From positions 1,922,001 to 1,986,000 of the forward strand of contig NZ_JAPEOR010000001.1 in assembly GCF_026341125.1 (NCBI RefSeq): a stretch of DNA of 64,000 nt, read 5' to 3'. Both the position numbers and the translations under genes were made by a program. This DNA is from Streptomyces sp. NBC_01142. Its GTDB lineage: Bacteria > Actinomycetota > Actinomycetes > Streptomycetales > Streptomycetaceae. Numbering within the stretch: position 1 is the first letter of the stretch; each line of letters starts with the position of its first letter. Under the pieces are notes generated by a model. The model was not told the DNA's origin and did not search any database. It saw nothing but the letters and a program-made list of their open reading frames with translations. Positions 8,681 through 17,226 of the stretch are shown here, piece by piece.

Positions 8681-8778
8681 ACGCGAGGTTGCGGGCCTGA
8701 CGAGGAGGCGCGAGCCGGACGCGGGCGGTGCGAGCCTGACGCGGGCGGTGCGAGCCTGACGAGGACCGCGCGAGCTAG
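8670..8778 (+). repeat. Degenerate 20-bp tandem repeat spanning the permease stop
   Basis: Units of about 20 bp begin near 8670, 8691, 8708, 8728, 8748 and 8768. The two best copies (8708-8727 and 8728-8747) share GCGAGCC(G/T)GACGCGGGCG. The first and last units both contain GCGCGAGCTAG, so the permease stop context is duplicated about 98 bp downstream. The array ends about 10 bp before the 63-aa zinc-ribbon gene. Confidence 0.75.
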
Positions 8779-8788
8779 AGTCGTACGT

Positions 8789-8980
8789 ATGGACGAGCCG
8801 TACTGCGAGACGCCGACCCCCGCGTCCGCGGCGGCCGCAGGCCACCCCGGAACGGGCGGCCCGTTTGCCGAATGCGTGCTGTGCCGGAAGCCCACCGAGT
8901 ACCCGGAGTCGGTGAAGGGCGCGACGCTGTGTCCTGTCTGTGAGTGGCAGGAGGCCCAGCGGACAGCGTGCTCCGGGTAG
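8789..8980 (+). CDS. Small CxxC...CxxC (zinc-ribbon-like) protein
   Basis: A 63-aa protein from the ATG at 8789. It carries CVLC at 29-32 and CPVC at 48-51, plus isolated Cys near each end (6 and 61). The paired CxxC motifs about 16 residues apart suggest a single structural zinc site. The N-terminal 25 residues are Ala/Pro/Gly-rich and probably disordered. I recognise it only as a conserved Streptomyces small protein without known function. It is not part of an obvious operon: the ABC pair ends 108 bp upstream across the tandem repeat, and the next gene is convergent. Confidence 0.65.
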   Translation: MDEPYCETPTPASAAAAGHPGTGGPFAECVLCRKPTEYPESVKGATLCPVCEWQEAQRTACSG

Positions 8981-9008
8981 CCCTGCCTGCCCGGTCCGCC
9001 GGCCCCGG

Positions 9009-9905
9009 CTAGCCCCGCCCTCCCCGTTCTGTCGGCGCCCCCCGCATCAGCTCGGAGACCTTCACGAAGCGGTAGCCGCGCTCGCGCAGCTCGGGGACGA
9101 TCTGCGTGATCGCTTCCTCCGTGACCGGGGCGGCGCTGCGGGTGCAGTGCATCACCACCACGGACCCCGGCTGCACCTCCGCGAGCACCTGCTGGGCGAC
9201 CGCGTCCGCGTCCGTAGTGAATGCGTCGCCGCTGATGACGTCCCACTGGACCGCGGTCATCTTGGCAGGAGCGATCTCCCGCAGTGCCGTGTCGTTGTAA
9301 CAGCCGCCGGGGAAGCGGAAGTACGGCACCACATTGCGCGCCCCGGCCTTCCTGAACGCGGTGAAGGCCCGGTCGACGTCGGCCCGCATGTCGTTCCTGC
9401 CGATCGTGGGCAGGTCGTAGCAGGGGGACGTGAAGGCGTAATGGCTGTAGGAGTGATTGGCGATCTCGAAGAGCGGGTCGTTGCCGATCGCCTTCGTCTG
9501 GTCCGGGTACTCCTCGGCCCAGCGGCCGGTCATGAAGACCGTCGAGGGGACGTTCAGCCTCCGCAGCGAGGAGATCAGCGCAGGGTTGTCGAAACGCTCG
9601 CCCTCCGCCGCCCGCGGTCCCTGATCGGCCGTCATGTCGGCGTCGAAGGTGAGCGCGACGGTCTTCTCCGCCTTCGCGGCCGCCGCCGGCCTGAGCCCGC
9701 GCTCGAAGACGGGCGTCAGCCCTCCGGGCCCGGGCGCCATGGTGGGGGCCTTCTTCGCGATCCCGTCGAGCGGATTCCCGGGCTGTGGTGAGGCGGCGCC
9801 GGTCCTGTCGGGTGAGGCCTTGTCAGGGGCACTGCCGCTCCCGCAGCCGACGAGTACGGCTCCCATGACGGTCACGGCCATCAGTCTTCGTACGAAAATG
9901 GTCAC
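9009..9905 (-). CDS. Polysaccharide deacetylase (NodB-type) lipoprotein
   Basis: A 298-aa protein from GTG at 9905; an ATG at 9881 is the alternative. The N-terminus FVRRLMAVTVMGAVLVGC is a lipoprotein signal with lipobox LVGC. The catalytic domain carries NodB motifs: TFDAD (the second Asp binds metal), HSYSH (metal His pair), RFPGGCYN, and WDVISGD followed by VVVMHC. The family removes N- or O-acetyl groups from cell-wall or extracellular polysaccharide. A proline-rich spacer (residues about 22-75) sets the enzyme away from the membrane. Its promoter must lie in the AT-rich 9900-10010 segment shared with the divergent S1 protease. Confidence 0.88.
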   Translation of the reverse strand: MTIFVRRLMAVTVMGAVLVGCGSGSAPDKASPDRTGAASPQPGNPLDGIAKKAPTMAPGPGGLTPVFERGLRPAAAAKAEKTVALTFDADMTADQGPRAAEGERFDNPALISSLRRLNVPSTVFMTGRWAEEYPDQTKAIGNDPLFEIANHSYSHYAFTSPCYDLPTIGRNDMRADVDRAFTAFRKAGARNVVPYFRFPGGCYNDTALREIAPAKMTAVQWDVISGDAFTTDADAVAQQVLAEVQPGSVVVMHCTRSAAPVTEEAITQIVPELRERGYRFVKVSELMRGAPTERGGRG

Positions 9906-10095
9906 TGACGGAAAATATATGATCAATCCGATAATCGACGTTTGTGGCACTCCGGCGTTCGGGTTACGCGTCGTCAGGAACTGATTTTCATAAGGGAATG
10001 AACACACCTTGCGCCTCGGCCGTATCAAGTGGCGGACGCGTCCCCCCGGTTCCGTCGGCAACCGGGCTCCGTAACCCCCCGCAGGAGGCGACGAG

Positions 10096-11424
10096 TTGAG
10101 TCACAGGCGAATACCCAAGCGAACGGCCGTTCTTGCAGGCGCAGGGGCGGTGGGCATTGCTGCAGCAGCCATTCTGCTGCCCCACGCCAACGCCTCGCAG
10201 GACGGTTCCGAGGCGGCCCAGGCCCCCAGAACGATGAGCGCCGCATCGGCGGCAGAGCTTGTCGCCCAGCTGGGCAAGCAGCTCGGCGAGGCATACGGCG
10301 GGGCGTACTACGACGCCGAGAAGCAGCAGGTCGTCGTCAACGTCGTCGGCAACAGCAACAACGTCATTGTCGACGTCAAAAAGGCCGGCGCCGTGCCGAG
10401 GAGTGTCCAGAACAGCTTCGGCGAACTGAAGGCTGCCACGAACACACTGGCCCAGCAGGCCACCATTCCGGGAACGGCGTGGGCCGTCGACCCGAAGTCC
10501 AATCAGCTCCTGGTCACGGCGGACCGCACGGTCACCGGTGACCGGTGGAACAAGCTCGAGGCGGCAGTGGGTTCACTGGGCTCGGGCATGGCCCGGGTGC
10601 AGAAGTCGGAAGGCGAGTTCAAGCCCTTCCTCGAAGGCGGCGACGCCATCTTCGGCGGCGGCTCGCGCTGCTCCCTCGGCTTCAACGTGACCACTCAGGA
10701 CGGCAGCCCCGGCTTCCTGACCGCGGGCCACTGCGGTGTCGCAGCCGAGCAGTGGTCGGAGGAGGCGAACGGAGCGCCCATCGGTACGGTCCAGGAGGCG
10801 ACGTTCCCCGGTGACGGTGACTTCGCACTTGTGACGTACGACGACCCGGCCGTCGAGGCCCCGAGCGCGGTCGACACGGGTAACGGGCAGATCCTGCAGA
10901 TCACCCAGGCGGCCGACGCGGCGGTCGGCCAGGAGGTGTTCCGTATGGGCAGCACCACCGGCCTGAAGGACGGTGCGGTCACCGGACTCAACGCCACGGT
11001 GAACTACCCGGAAGGCACCGTCACCGGGCTCATCCAGACCGATGTCTGCGCGGAGCCCGGCGACAGCGGCGGTGCCCTCTTCACGCAGGACGGAAGCGCG
11101 GTCGGCCTCACCTCCGGCGGCAGCGGAGACTGCACCGTGGGCGGCGAGACGTTCTTCCAGCCCGTGACGACCGCGCTGGCCGCGGTCGGCGCCCAGATCG
11201 GCGCGGGTGGCAACGGCGGCGGCGCGGCGGACAACGGCGGTGCCGGTGACGCGGGTAACGCGGGCGCGGGTGACGGCGGAGATGCCGAGGACATCGGCGG
11301 TGCCGGTGACGCGGGTAACGCGGGCGCGGGCGATGCGGGTAACGCGGGCGCGGGCGACGCCGGAGATGCGGGCGCCGGTAACGCGGGCGACGCGGGAGGG
11401 GGCCAGGTCGGTCAGACCGGCTGA
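10096..11424 (+). CDS. Secreted S1 (streptogrisin/alpha-lytic) serine protease with Gly/Asp/Asn repeat tail
   Basis: A 442-aa preproprotease from a TTG at 10096 with GGAGG 7 nt upstream. A signal peptide covers residues 1-33; an alpha-lytic-type propeptide, about 45-175, is followed by the mature chymotrypsin-fold domain from about 185. The triad is His212 (TAGHC), Asp242 (GDFALV) and Ser324 (GDSGG); paired Cys are at 192/213 and 318/346. The last 70 residues are a low-complexity (G-A-G-D-A-G-N-A)n tail not needed for catalysis, perhaps wall-interacting or a linker that has lost its binding domain. A strong hairpin terminator follows at 11459. Confidence 0.92.
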   Translation: MSHRRIPKRTAVLAGAGAVGIAAAAILLPHANASQDGSEAAQAPRTMSAASAAELVAQLGKQLGEAYGGAYYDAEKQQVVVNVVGNSNNVIVDVKKAGAVPRSVQNSFGELKAATNTLAQQATIPGTAWAVDPKSNQLLVTADRTVTGDRWNKLEAAVGSLGSGMARVQKSEGEFKPFLEGGDAIFGGGSRCSLGFNVTTQDGSPGFLTAGHCGVAAEQWSEEANGAPIGTVQEATFPGDGDFALVTYDDPAVEAPSAVDTGNGQILQITQAADAAVGQEVFRMGSTTGLKDGAVTGLNATVNYPEGTVTGLIQTDVCAEPGDSGGALFTQDGSAVGLTSGGSGDCTVGGETFFQPVTTALAAVGAQIGAGGNGGGAADNGGAGDAGNAGAGDGGDAEDIGGAGDAGNAGAGDAGNAGAGDAGDAGAGNAGDAGGGQVGQTG

Positions 11425-11458
11425 CGCGCGGTCGGGCAACCAGGGGTAAAGGGAGGAG

Positions 11459-11488
11459 GACCCCGGGCATCGGCAGATGCCCGGGGTC
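11459..11488. terminator. Hairpin terminator between S1 protease and ohrR
   Basis: A perfect 13-bp stem (GACCCCGGGCATC paired with GATGCCCGGGGTC) with the 4-nt loop GGCA. It lies 34 bp after the protease stop and 31 bp before the end of the convergent ohrR gene, so it can serve both transcripts. There is no U tract, as is usual in this genus. Confidence 0.8.
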
Positions 11489-11519
11489 GCCTGCGTTGTC
11501 AGGCGTCAGGCATCCGACG

Positions 11520-12017
11520 TCAGCCGTCGGTGGTTGCGCAGTCGGCGGCGTCCAGGTCGGCCGTGTCCAAGGTGGCGGTCAGAGCGTCCAGGCCGGCGCG
11601 CAGCTCCCGGATCTGGTCCAGTGACATGCCGGTCGCCGCTGCGATCCTGCGCGGTACGCCCAGTGCCTTCTCGCGGAGCGCGGCGCCCTCGGCGGTGGGC
11701 CGGGCGGTGACGGAGCGCTCGTCCTCGGGGCTGCGCCTGCGTTCCACGTAGCCCGCCGACTCCAGCCGCTTGAGCAGGGGTGACAGGGTGCCCGAGTCCA
11801 GGCGCAGATGCTCACCGATCCGCTTGACCGGCAGCTCGCCGTGCTCCCAGAGCACCAGCATCACCAGGTACTGCGGGTAGGTGAGGGCCAGGTCCTTCAG
11901 TGCCGCGCGGTAGACGCCGTTGAAGGCGCGGGACGCCGCGTGCAGCGAGAAGCAGATCTGGTGGTCCAGACGCAGGAAGTCCTCGTCGGGCACGGTGGTC
12001 GGCGTCGTCTTCTCCAT
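11520..12017 (-). CDS. ohrR: OhrR-type MarR-family organic peroxide sensor
   Basis: A 165-aa winged-helix MarR protein. The peroxidatic cysteine of OhrR is present at residue 22 in [15 protein letters not shown], and the recognition-helix/wing region [31 protein letters not shown] is typical. In the family, oxidation of this Cys by organic hydroperoxides releases the repressor from DNA. It is divergent from the ohr gene at 12117, with a palindromic operator between. The family pairing and the Cys make the assignment firm. ATG at 12017. Confidence 0.93.
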   Translation of the reverse strand: MEKTTPTTVPDEDFLRLDHQICFSLHAASRAFNGVYRAALKDLALTYPQYLVMLVLWEHGELPVKRIGEHLRLDSGTLSPLLKRLESAGYVERRRSPEDERSVTARPTAEGAALREKALGVPRRIAAATGMSLDQIRELRAGLDALTATLDTADLDAADCATTDG

Positions 12018-12054
12018 GGAGCCAGCGTATACCTGCGCATCACTTGGTTGTGTG

Positions 12055-12065
12055 CAATTGAATTG
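12055..12065. promoter_or_regulatory. Candidate OhrR operator
   Basis: The perfect 11-bp palindrome CAATTGAATTG lies 37 bp from the ohrR start and 51 bp from the ohr start, inside a locally AT-rich stretch. OhrR boxes in other bacteria are built on the same AATT-N-AATT core (family knowledge). Position and symmetry fit control of both divergent genes. Confidence 0.65.
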
Positions 12066-12116
12066 TGTGCTGTACTTGCGTCATCGGTTCCCCACGGACG
12101 AAGAGGTATGCAACTC

Positions 12117-12530
<414 letters not shown>

Positions 12531-12613
12531 CCCGGGACGGGTGTCCGGGGCGTCCCCTGTCCGCCGGTGCGGGGATGACCCGGCACTCTCTCGGGTGGGG
12601 GTGACCGGGACGC

Positions 12614-13153
12614 TCAGCCGACTGCGTCGCGTTGCGCCTTGACGATCCGCGGGAAGGTCTTCACGTCGCCGGCTTTCCTGCTGATGGCATAACGCTGGGC
12701 TTTGGCGCCGGGGCCCACCTTGTCGAAGCCGACCACGACGGAGTCGAGTGTCTTGCCCTGTTCATCGACGAAGTCGACCTGCACCGAGTAGAACGCCGTT
12801 TCGTTCGTGCTGTTGGTGACCGTGACGAGGGCAGCACGCAGCCCGTCCGTCTGCGCGGTCGGTACACCCCTCTGGCCCACGTCCGCCATGGCGTTGCCCT
12901 GGCCACTCGCGTCGCGCAGAGCCGCGGACGCGGATGCCTGAACGCGAGCGGTTTCCGCATTCGCCGAAGCCTCGAACTCCTCCGATGTTCTCGGCTGCGG
13001 GGCGGATCTGGTCGGACTCGGCGATGGGTGAGTGGTGCTTTCGTCCTCTCCGCACGCGGTCAGGCCGGTGACCAGCAGCGTCGCCAGGAAGGCTGGTGCT
13101 GCCCGCTTTGCGAGCCCGCCGGGCTCGACGCGGCGAGTGCGGAAGTACGTCAC
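12614..13153 (-). CDS. Lipoprotein with FxLYD-like extracellular domain
   Basis: A 179-aa protein from GTG at 13153 with GGAGG 4-5 nt upstream. Residues about 15-34 form a lipoprotein signal (lipobox LTAC). A Ser/Thr/Pro-rich spacer follows, with the segment NAETARVQASASAALRDASG, then a beta domain in which ALVTVTNSTNETAFYSVQVDF and GKTLDSVVVGFDKVGPGAKA match the FxLYD pattern of exported immunoglobulin-like domains. Predicted to sit on the outer face of the membrane. Function unknown. It converges on ohr, with about 83 bp between them. Confidence 0.75.
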   Translation of the reverse strand: MTYFRTRRVEPGGLAKRAAPAFLATLLVTGLTACGEDESTTHPSPSPTRSAPQPRTSEEFEASANAETARVQASASAALRDASGQGNAMADVGQRGVPTAQTDGLRAALVTVTNSTNETAFYSVQVDFVDEQGKTLDSVVVGFDKVGPGAKAQRYAISRKAGDVKTFPRIVKAQRDAVG

Positions 13154-13365
13154 GATGCCTCCGGTCTGCGGTGCCGGCCGCAGTGTGCGCTGAGGCATGG
13201 GCAGGGGGAGTGGGCGGCGGGAGCGGCCGGGAGGCCCTCGCGCGCGGCGGCGTCGGGTGAGTCGCACTTCCATACCGTGAGGGTGGCCACGGCAACCTCC
13301 GTAGAGCGGGACGAACGAGACTCTCGGGGGCAAAAGTATTCCAATCTCCCTCATGCCGCTCGTCA

Positions 13366-13663
13366 ATGCGGCTGGACGCCGACCGGTCCGTGCCGAGACG
13401 GGCGCGGATCGACGCCGGGGCCCAACGGGACCGGTCCGCGGTGGACGCGGATCTGCGCAAGGCTCCGGACGGGTTGACCTTCTCCACCGGGCCGGACGAG
13501 TGGCAGGTCCGCGCAGCGGCGTCGATGCTCGGCCACAGAGTGGCACAAGCCGAGGACTGGCCACAGGCGGTGCGTGGGCGACGAAGTGTCCCTGCCGCTT
13601 GTCCCTGCCGCATCCGGCAGGGACGGTGTGTCGATTTCCGGTGGGCAGCTGCGACGTCTCTGA
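13366..13663 (+). pseudogene. Frameshifted relic of an unrecognised gene
   Basis: Frame 1 gives RKAPDGLTFSTGPDEWQVR and then MLGHRVAQAEDWPQAV, a normal-looking actinobacterial protein segment. It becomes nonsense after about 13575. Shifting by one base at GTGCGTG|GGCGAC gives GDEVSLPLVPAASGRDG, then VSISGGQLRRL and a stop at 13661, equally protein-like. The pieces fit one coding sequence interrupted by a one-base insertion near 13574-13577. I do not recognise the family. The 5' end is unclear, and the ATG at 13366 is only the first in frame. It sits between an outward lipoprotein gene and the SDR gene. Confidence 0.45.
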
Positions 13664-13714
13664 TGAAAGCCGGGTCACCGGAGCGTTCACCCTGAGGAAG
13701 GGACGTGGCTGGAG

Positions 13715-14464
13715 ATGTTGCTGGAGAACAAAGTGGCTGTGCTGTACGGGGCGGGCGGGCCGATCGGCGCTGCGGTGGCGGGTGCGTTCGCCCGCGAGGG
13801 GGCGCGGGTTTTTCTTAGCGGGCGCACCAAGCCGAAGCTCGACGAACTCGCTGACACGATCCGCTCGCAAGGCGGCGTGGCGGAGGCCACCGTCGTCGAC
13901 GCCCTGGACGAGCGTGCTGTGGGCGAGTATGTCGACGCCATCGCCTCGCAGACCGGGCAGATCGATATTTCGTTCAACGTCATCGGGTACGGAGGCGTCC
14001 AGCAACCGCTGGCCGAGATCTCGGTGGCAGACTTCCTGCAGCCGATCGCAAACGCCATGCGGTCACAGTTCCTGACGACCAGGGCTGCGGCGCGGCACAT
14101 GACCCCACGCGGGTCGGGGGTGATCCTGGCGTTCGGCGGGGGCGGTCCGCAGACGCAGCCCGGACTGGGCGGCTTCAAGATCGCTCTCGACGCGATCGAG
14201 GGGCTGCGCCGCCAGTGGGCGTGCGAACTCGGCCCGTACGGCATCCGCGTGGTCACTCTGAAAACGGGGGGCGTGCCCGAGTGCCTCCCCGAGGGGTTCG
14301 CAGGGCGCGACGAGATCACGGCAGGGATTCAGCAGGCAACGCTGTTGAACCGGACCGCGACCCTGGGAGATGTGGGCAGCGTGGCCGCGTTCGTTGCCTC
14401 GGACCAGGCCCGCACGCTGACATCCACTGACGTGAACATCTCCTGCGGCGCCATCGTGGATTAG
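13715..14464 (+). CDS. Atypical short-chain dehydrogenase/reductase lacking the catalytic Tyr
   Basis: A 249-aa Rossmann protein of the classical SDR length. The dinucleotide loop is YGAGGPIGAAVA (11-22) and the NNAG position reads NVIGYGG. The usual Ser is missing (ILAFGGGG), and in the Y-x-x-x-K position Lys155 is kept while residue 151 is Leu (GLGGFKIALDA), so normal hydride-transfer catalysis is doubtful. Codons such as GTT TTT CTT AGC suggest slightly lower codon bias than its neighbours. Upstream is the relic at 13.4 kb. The ATG at 13715 has GAGGAAGG about 15 nt upstream. Possible role as a ligand- or NAD-binding protein (inference). Confidence 0.8.
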   Translation: MLLENKVAVLYGAGGPIGAAVAGAFAREGARVFLSGRTKPKLDELADTIRSQGGVAEATVVDALDERAVGEYVDAIASQTGQIDISFNVIGYGGVQQPLAEISVADFLQPIANAMRSQFLTTRAAARHMTPRGSGVILAFGGGGPQTQPGLGGFKIALDAIEGLRRQWACELGPYGIRVVTLKTGGVPECLPEGFAGRDEITAGIQQATLLNRTATLGDVGSVAAFVASDQARTLTSTDVNISCGAIVD

Positions 14465-14531
14465 CGGGCCGGGCGGGAAGACCTGGCGTTCACCCCGCCG
14501 CGCCGCATCACAGGATCCGTCTGTCGGCACC

Positions 14532-15344
14532 TCACCTCCCGGCGATCGTGCCACCGCCCGCCCCGCTTCGGCGCAGGTCCGGCCGCAATGGCCCCGTCCG
14601 TTCCCTGAGCGCGCCGGTGATCGGCACGCCCGTGGCGCTCGGCGTGGGACTGATCGTGGGCGAGATGCTGACGCTGGTGGTAGGGCTTGCGGAAGGTGGC
14701 GTCGTCGGCGAGGCCGAAGGGCTGGGGCCGCCACTGGAGGGGCGGGGGGTCGGCCTGGCCTTCACCGGCGGGCTGGTGGTGGCCGGGGGAGCCTGGGAAG
14801 CCGGTGATTCCCGTTCAGTGGCCGTCTCGCGAGGGCGCGGAGTCATACCAGTGCTCCGGTCCCGGACGCCGCCTCTGGCCGGGCGCGTGTCCGGACGTTC
14901 CGGTGAACGTGAGGCTGTCGGTGATGTGGTGACGTCGGCGGGGGACTGGTCGGGGGATGCCCGTTCCGGGCTCGGCCCTGCCTTTGGGGCGCCGGCGGAG
15001 TGCTGGGGCACCAGCGATGCGGCGGCCAGGCCGCCGAGCACGGAGAGGGCGGCCGAGGTGAGAGTCCGACGGCCGTGCTTCTTCAGCCAGGTGGGGCAGC
15101 GGCGCCCGACTGCGGGCACGTCGGCTGCGGGCACCTCGGCCGAGGGAGCGGGGGGCGCGGAAGGGGCGGCGGACTCGAAGGAGTCCGGTCCCTCGCTGAA
15201 GAGGACCTCCAGCACAGCCGTGTCGACTGCCGGAGCATCGCTGCTCCGATCGCTCGGCGGTGCCATGCCGGAGTCGTACGCCCCGCACTCCGGGCACGTC
15301 ACGGCATCGTTGAGGGCGCGGCGGCAGGGGTAGCAGTAGTTCAT
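14532..15344 (-). CDS. SCO2400-family-like protein: zinc-ribbon N-terminus, TM segment, Ser/Thr/Pro tail
   Basis: A 270-aa protein from ATG at 15344. It begins MNYCYPCRRALNDAVTCPEC, a four-Cys zinc ribbon (CxxC...CxxC) at residues 4-20, followed by an acidic/Ala/Pro linker. A basic stretch with WLKKHGRR precedes one hydrophobic segment near residues 96-112, and a long Ser/Pro/Thr-rich C-terminal region follows. The layout matches what I recall as the SCO2400 family of Streptomyces. Topology predicts a cytoplasmic zinc ribbon and an extracytoplasmic disordered tail. Function unknown. Confidence 0.72.
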   Translation of the reverse strand: MNYCYPCRRALNDAVTCPECGAYDSGMAPPSDRSSDAPAVDTAVLEVLFSEGPDSFESAAPSAPPAPSAEVPAADVPAVGRRCPTWLKKHGRRTLTSAALSVLGGLAAASLVPQHSAGAPKAGPSPERASPDQSPADVTTSPTASRSPERPDTRPARGGVRDRSTGMTPRPRETATERESPASQAPPATTSPPVKARPTPRPSSGGPSPSASPTTPPSASPTTSVSISPTISPTPSATGVPITGALRERTGPLRPDLRRSGAGGGTIAGR

Positions 15345-15756
15345 GGGCTCGCCGCTCAGTGTGTGGGTCGCTGGAAGGAACCGTGGCCGGCCGGGCAGGC
15401 CGGGCAGCAGCCGGCCGGAAGGCGGCGCTCGCTGTCTTTCGGAAGGATCCTCGGCATGTGCGAACCTCACTCACTCACCGGTCTGCAGGCGGGCACCGGT
15501 TACCGAGGTCAACGGGCCTGAGTGAGTCGGCGTTCAATCAGCGGCCGAAACGTGGGGCACGCAACTCCCGGGGTTGTGTGGCTGGTCACCCGGCGTGCCC
15601 GCTTCGGAATCCGGGCCGACAGCCACGGCTTTCTTCGAGTCGACTGCGTTCGCCCCCTGGGGCTGCACCTCCTCTTCGGCGCGGTACGACGGCGGAGGAG
15701 ACCCGGCGCCCACGGGGCCGGGGCGGCATGCCGCCCCGGCCGCATGACTCAGCCCG
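15345..15756. other. Intergenic region without a convincing gene
   Basis: 412 bp between the SCO2400-like start and the end of the PhoX-like gene. Open frames here have no ribosome site, no domain and poor codon structure. The only clear structure is the palindrome at 15716-15741. Confidence 0.55.
15716..15741. terminator. Perfect 26-bp palindrome, likely terminator of the PhoX-like gene
   Basis: GGCCGGGGCGG, loop CATG, CCGCCCCGGCC: an 11-bp all-GC stem. It lies 15 bp beyond the stop of the minus-strand PhoX-like gene, the usual place for an intrinsic terminator in Streptomyces. Confidence 0.7.
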
Positions 15757-17115
15757 TCAGCACCACGGCCCGGTGACCGCGAATGTCGTCCCGGGTACAT
15801 AGCAGTTGACGTACATCGTCTCGCCGTCCGGCGAGAAGGTCACGCCCGCGAACTCGCCCCACTCCGGCTCCTCGGGTGTGCCGATGTTCTGGGCGTTCCG
15901 TGCCATGGGGTAGACCTCGCCGCGCTTGGTCAGCCCGTACACATGCTGCGTGCCGCCGCCGTCCTCGCAGACCATCAGGCCGCCGCTGGGCGCGAGGCAG
16001 ATGTTGTCCGGGGACTCGCCGGGCAGCTGGATGTCCGTGCTCGGACCGAAGACGATCACGAGCGTGAGTCGCCGCCGGTGCGGCTCGTACTTCCACACCT
16101 GCCCGAAGTGGTCGGCCGCCGAGCCCTCCGCGCTGTGCGCGAAGCTGGAGACGAAGTAGACCGAACTCCCGCCCCAGTAGCAGCCCTCCAGCTTCTGGGC
16201 ATGGGTGATGCCCTTCGGGCCGAAGTCCTGCAGCCGGATGGGGGTTTGCCTGGCCTGACTGTCCGGTACGGGCACCCACTCGATCCGGTCGAAGCTCGCG
16301 CCGGTCTCCTGGATCGCCGAGAGGTCGGGCACGCCCGGCACCCGCATCGCCTCCAGGACCCCGCCCGCGCGCAGGGAGCCCGTGCCGCCCCCCGGCTTGT
16401 TCGGCAGGAAGCGGTAGAAGAGCCCGAACGGCCTGTCGAACGCGTCCTCCGTCTCGTACACGATCCCGCTCTTCGGGTCGACGGCGATCGCCTCGTGCTG
16501 GAAGCGGCCCATCGCGGTCAGCGGTACGGCTCCGGTACGGTGCGGATCCGCGCCGTCGACCTCGAAGATGAAGCCGTGGTCCTTGGTGTAGCCGTTGGTG
16601 CCGGCCCTGTCCTCGTTCTCCTCGCAGGTGAGCCAGGTGCCCCAGGGCGTCGGCCCGCCCGCGCAGTTCACGGCCGTACCGGCGATGGCGACGCGCTCGG
16701 ACAGGACGTTGCCCCGGCCGTCGAGCTCCAGGGCCGTACAGCCGCCCTTGGCCATCGGGTCGTAGGTGAGGCCCTCCACGACCGGCACGCCGATCCTGCC
16801 GTTGTGGCGGTTCTCGTGGTTGCGGACGAGATGGACGCGGCCGCGGCGGCCCGCGAAGGCAGCCATGCCGTCATGGTTGCCGGGGACCTTGCCCTCGCCC
16901 GAGCGCAGTGGCTCGCCCTCCCGGGAGAGGACCCGGTAGCGGAAACCTTTCGGCAGGTCGAGCAGTCCGGCGGGGTCGGGGACGAGCGGGCCGTACCCGC
17001 TGTGGCCGCGGGCGGCGGCAGTGCCCGCGAAGAGTTCGGAGAACGCGCCGGTGAACGCGATTCCCGCGCCCAACGCACCCGTACGGGCGAGAACTTGACG
17101 TCGTGTCGCAGACAT
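15757..17115 (-). CDS. PhoX-family (DUF839) Tat-exported phosphatase
   Basis: A 452-aa protein from ATG at 17115 with GGGAG 8 nt upstream. The N-terminus MSATRRQVLARTGALGAG is a twin-arginine signal (RR at 5-6). The beta-propeller core shows PhoX-like segments HLVRNHEN, GGPTPWGTWLTCEEN, GRFQHEAIAVDP, YETEDAFD and SPDNICLAPSGGLMVCEDG, whose acidic and Arg residues bind Ca/Fe in this family. PhoX enzymes release phosphate from phosphoesters outside the cell. I see no clear PHO box but did not search exhaustively. A perfect palindrome follows the stop. Confidence 0.88.
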   Translation of the reverse strand: MSATRRQVLARTGALGAGIAFTGAFSELFAGTAAARGHSGYGPLVPDPAGLLDLPKGFRYRVLSREGEPLRSGEGKVPGNHDGMAAFAGRRGRVHLVRNHENRHNGRIGVPVVEGLTYDPMAKGGCTALELDGRGNVLSERVAIAGTAVNCAGGPTPWGTWLTCEENEDRAGTNGYTKDHGFIFEVDGADPHRTGAVPLTAMGRFQHEAIAVDPKSGIVYETEDAFDRPFGLFYRFLPNKPGGGTGSLRAGGVLEAMRVPGVPDLSAIQETGASFDRIEWVPVPDSQARQTPIRLQDFGPKGITHAQKLEGCYWGGSSVYFVSSFAHSAEGSAADHFGQVWKYEPHRRRLTLVIVFGPSTDIQLPGESPDNICLAPSGGLMVCEDGGGTQHVYGLTKRGEVYPMARNAQNIGTPEEPEWGEFAGVTFSPDGETMYVNCYVPGTTFAVTGPWC

Positions 17116-17226
17116 GAGGCAACTCCCTGCTGGCGGACAGGAGATGTGACGTGACCCGCACGTGTGTATCACGCAGATAGGTGACACGTGAACCGTACGG
17201 GCCACTGTGCCTCAGGGGTTTCTGGG

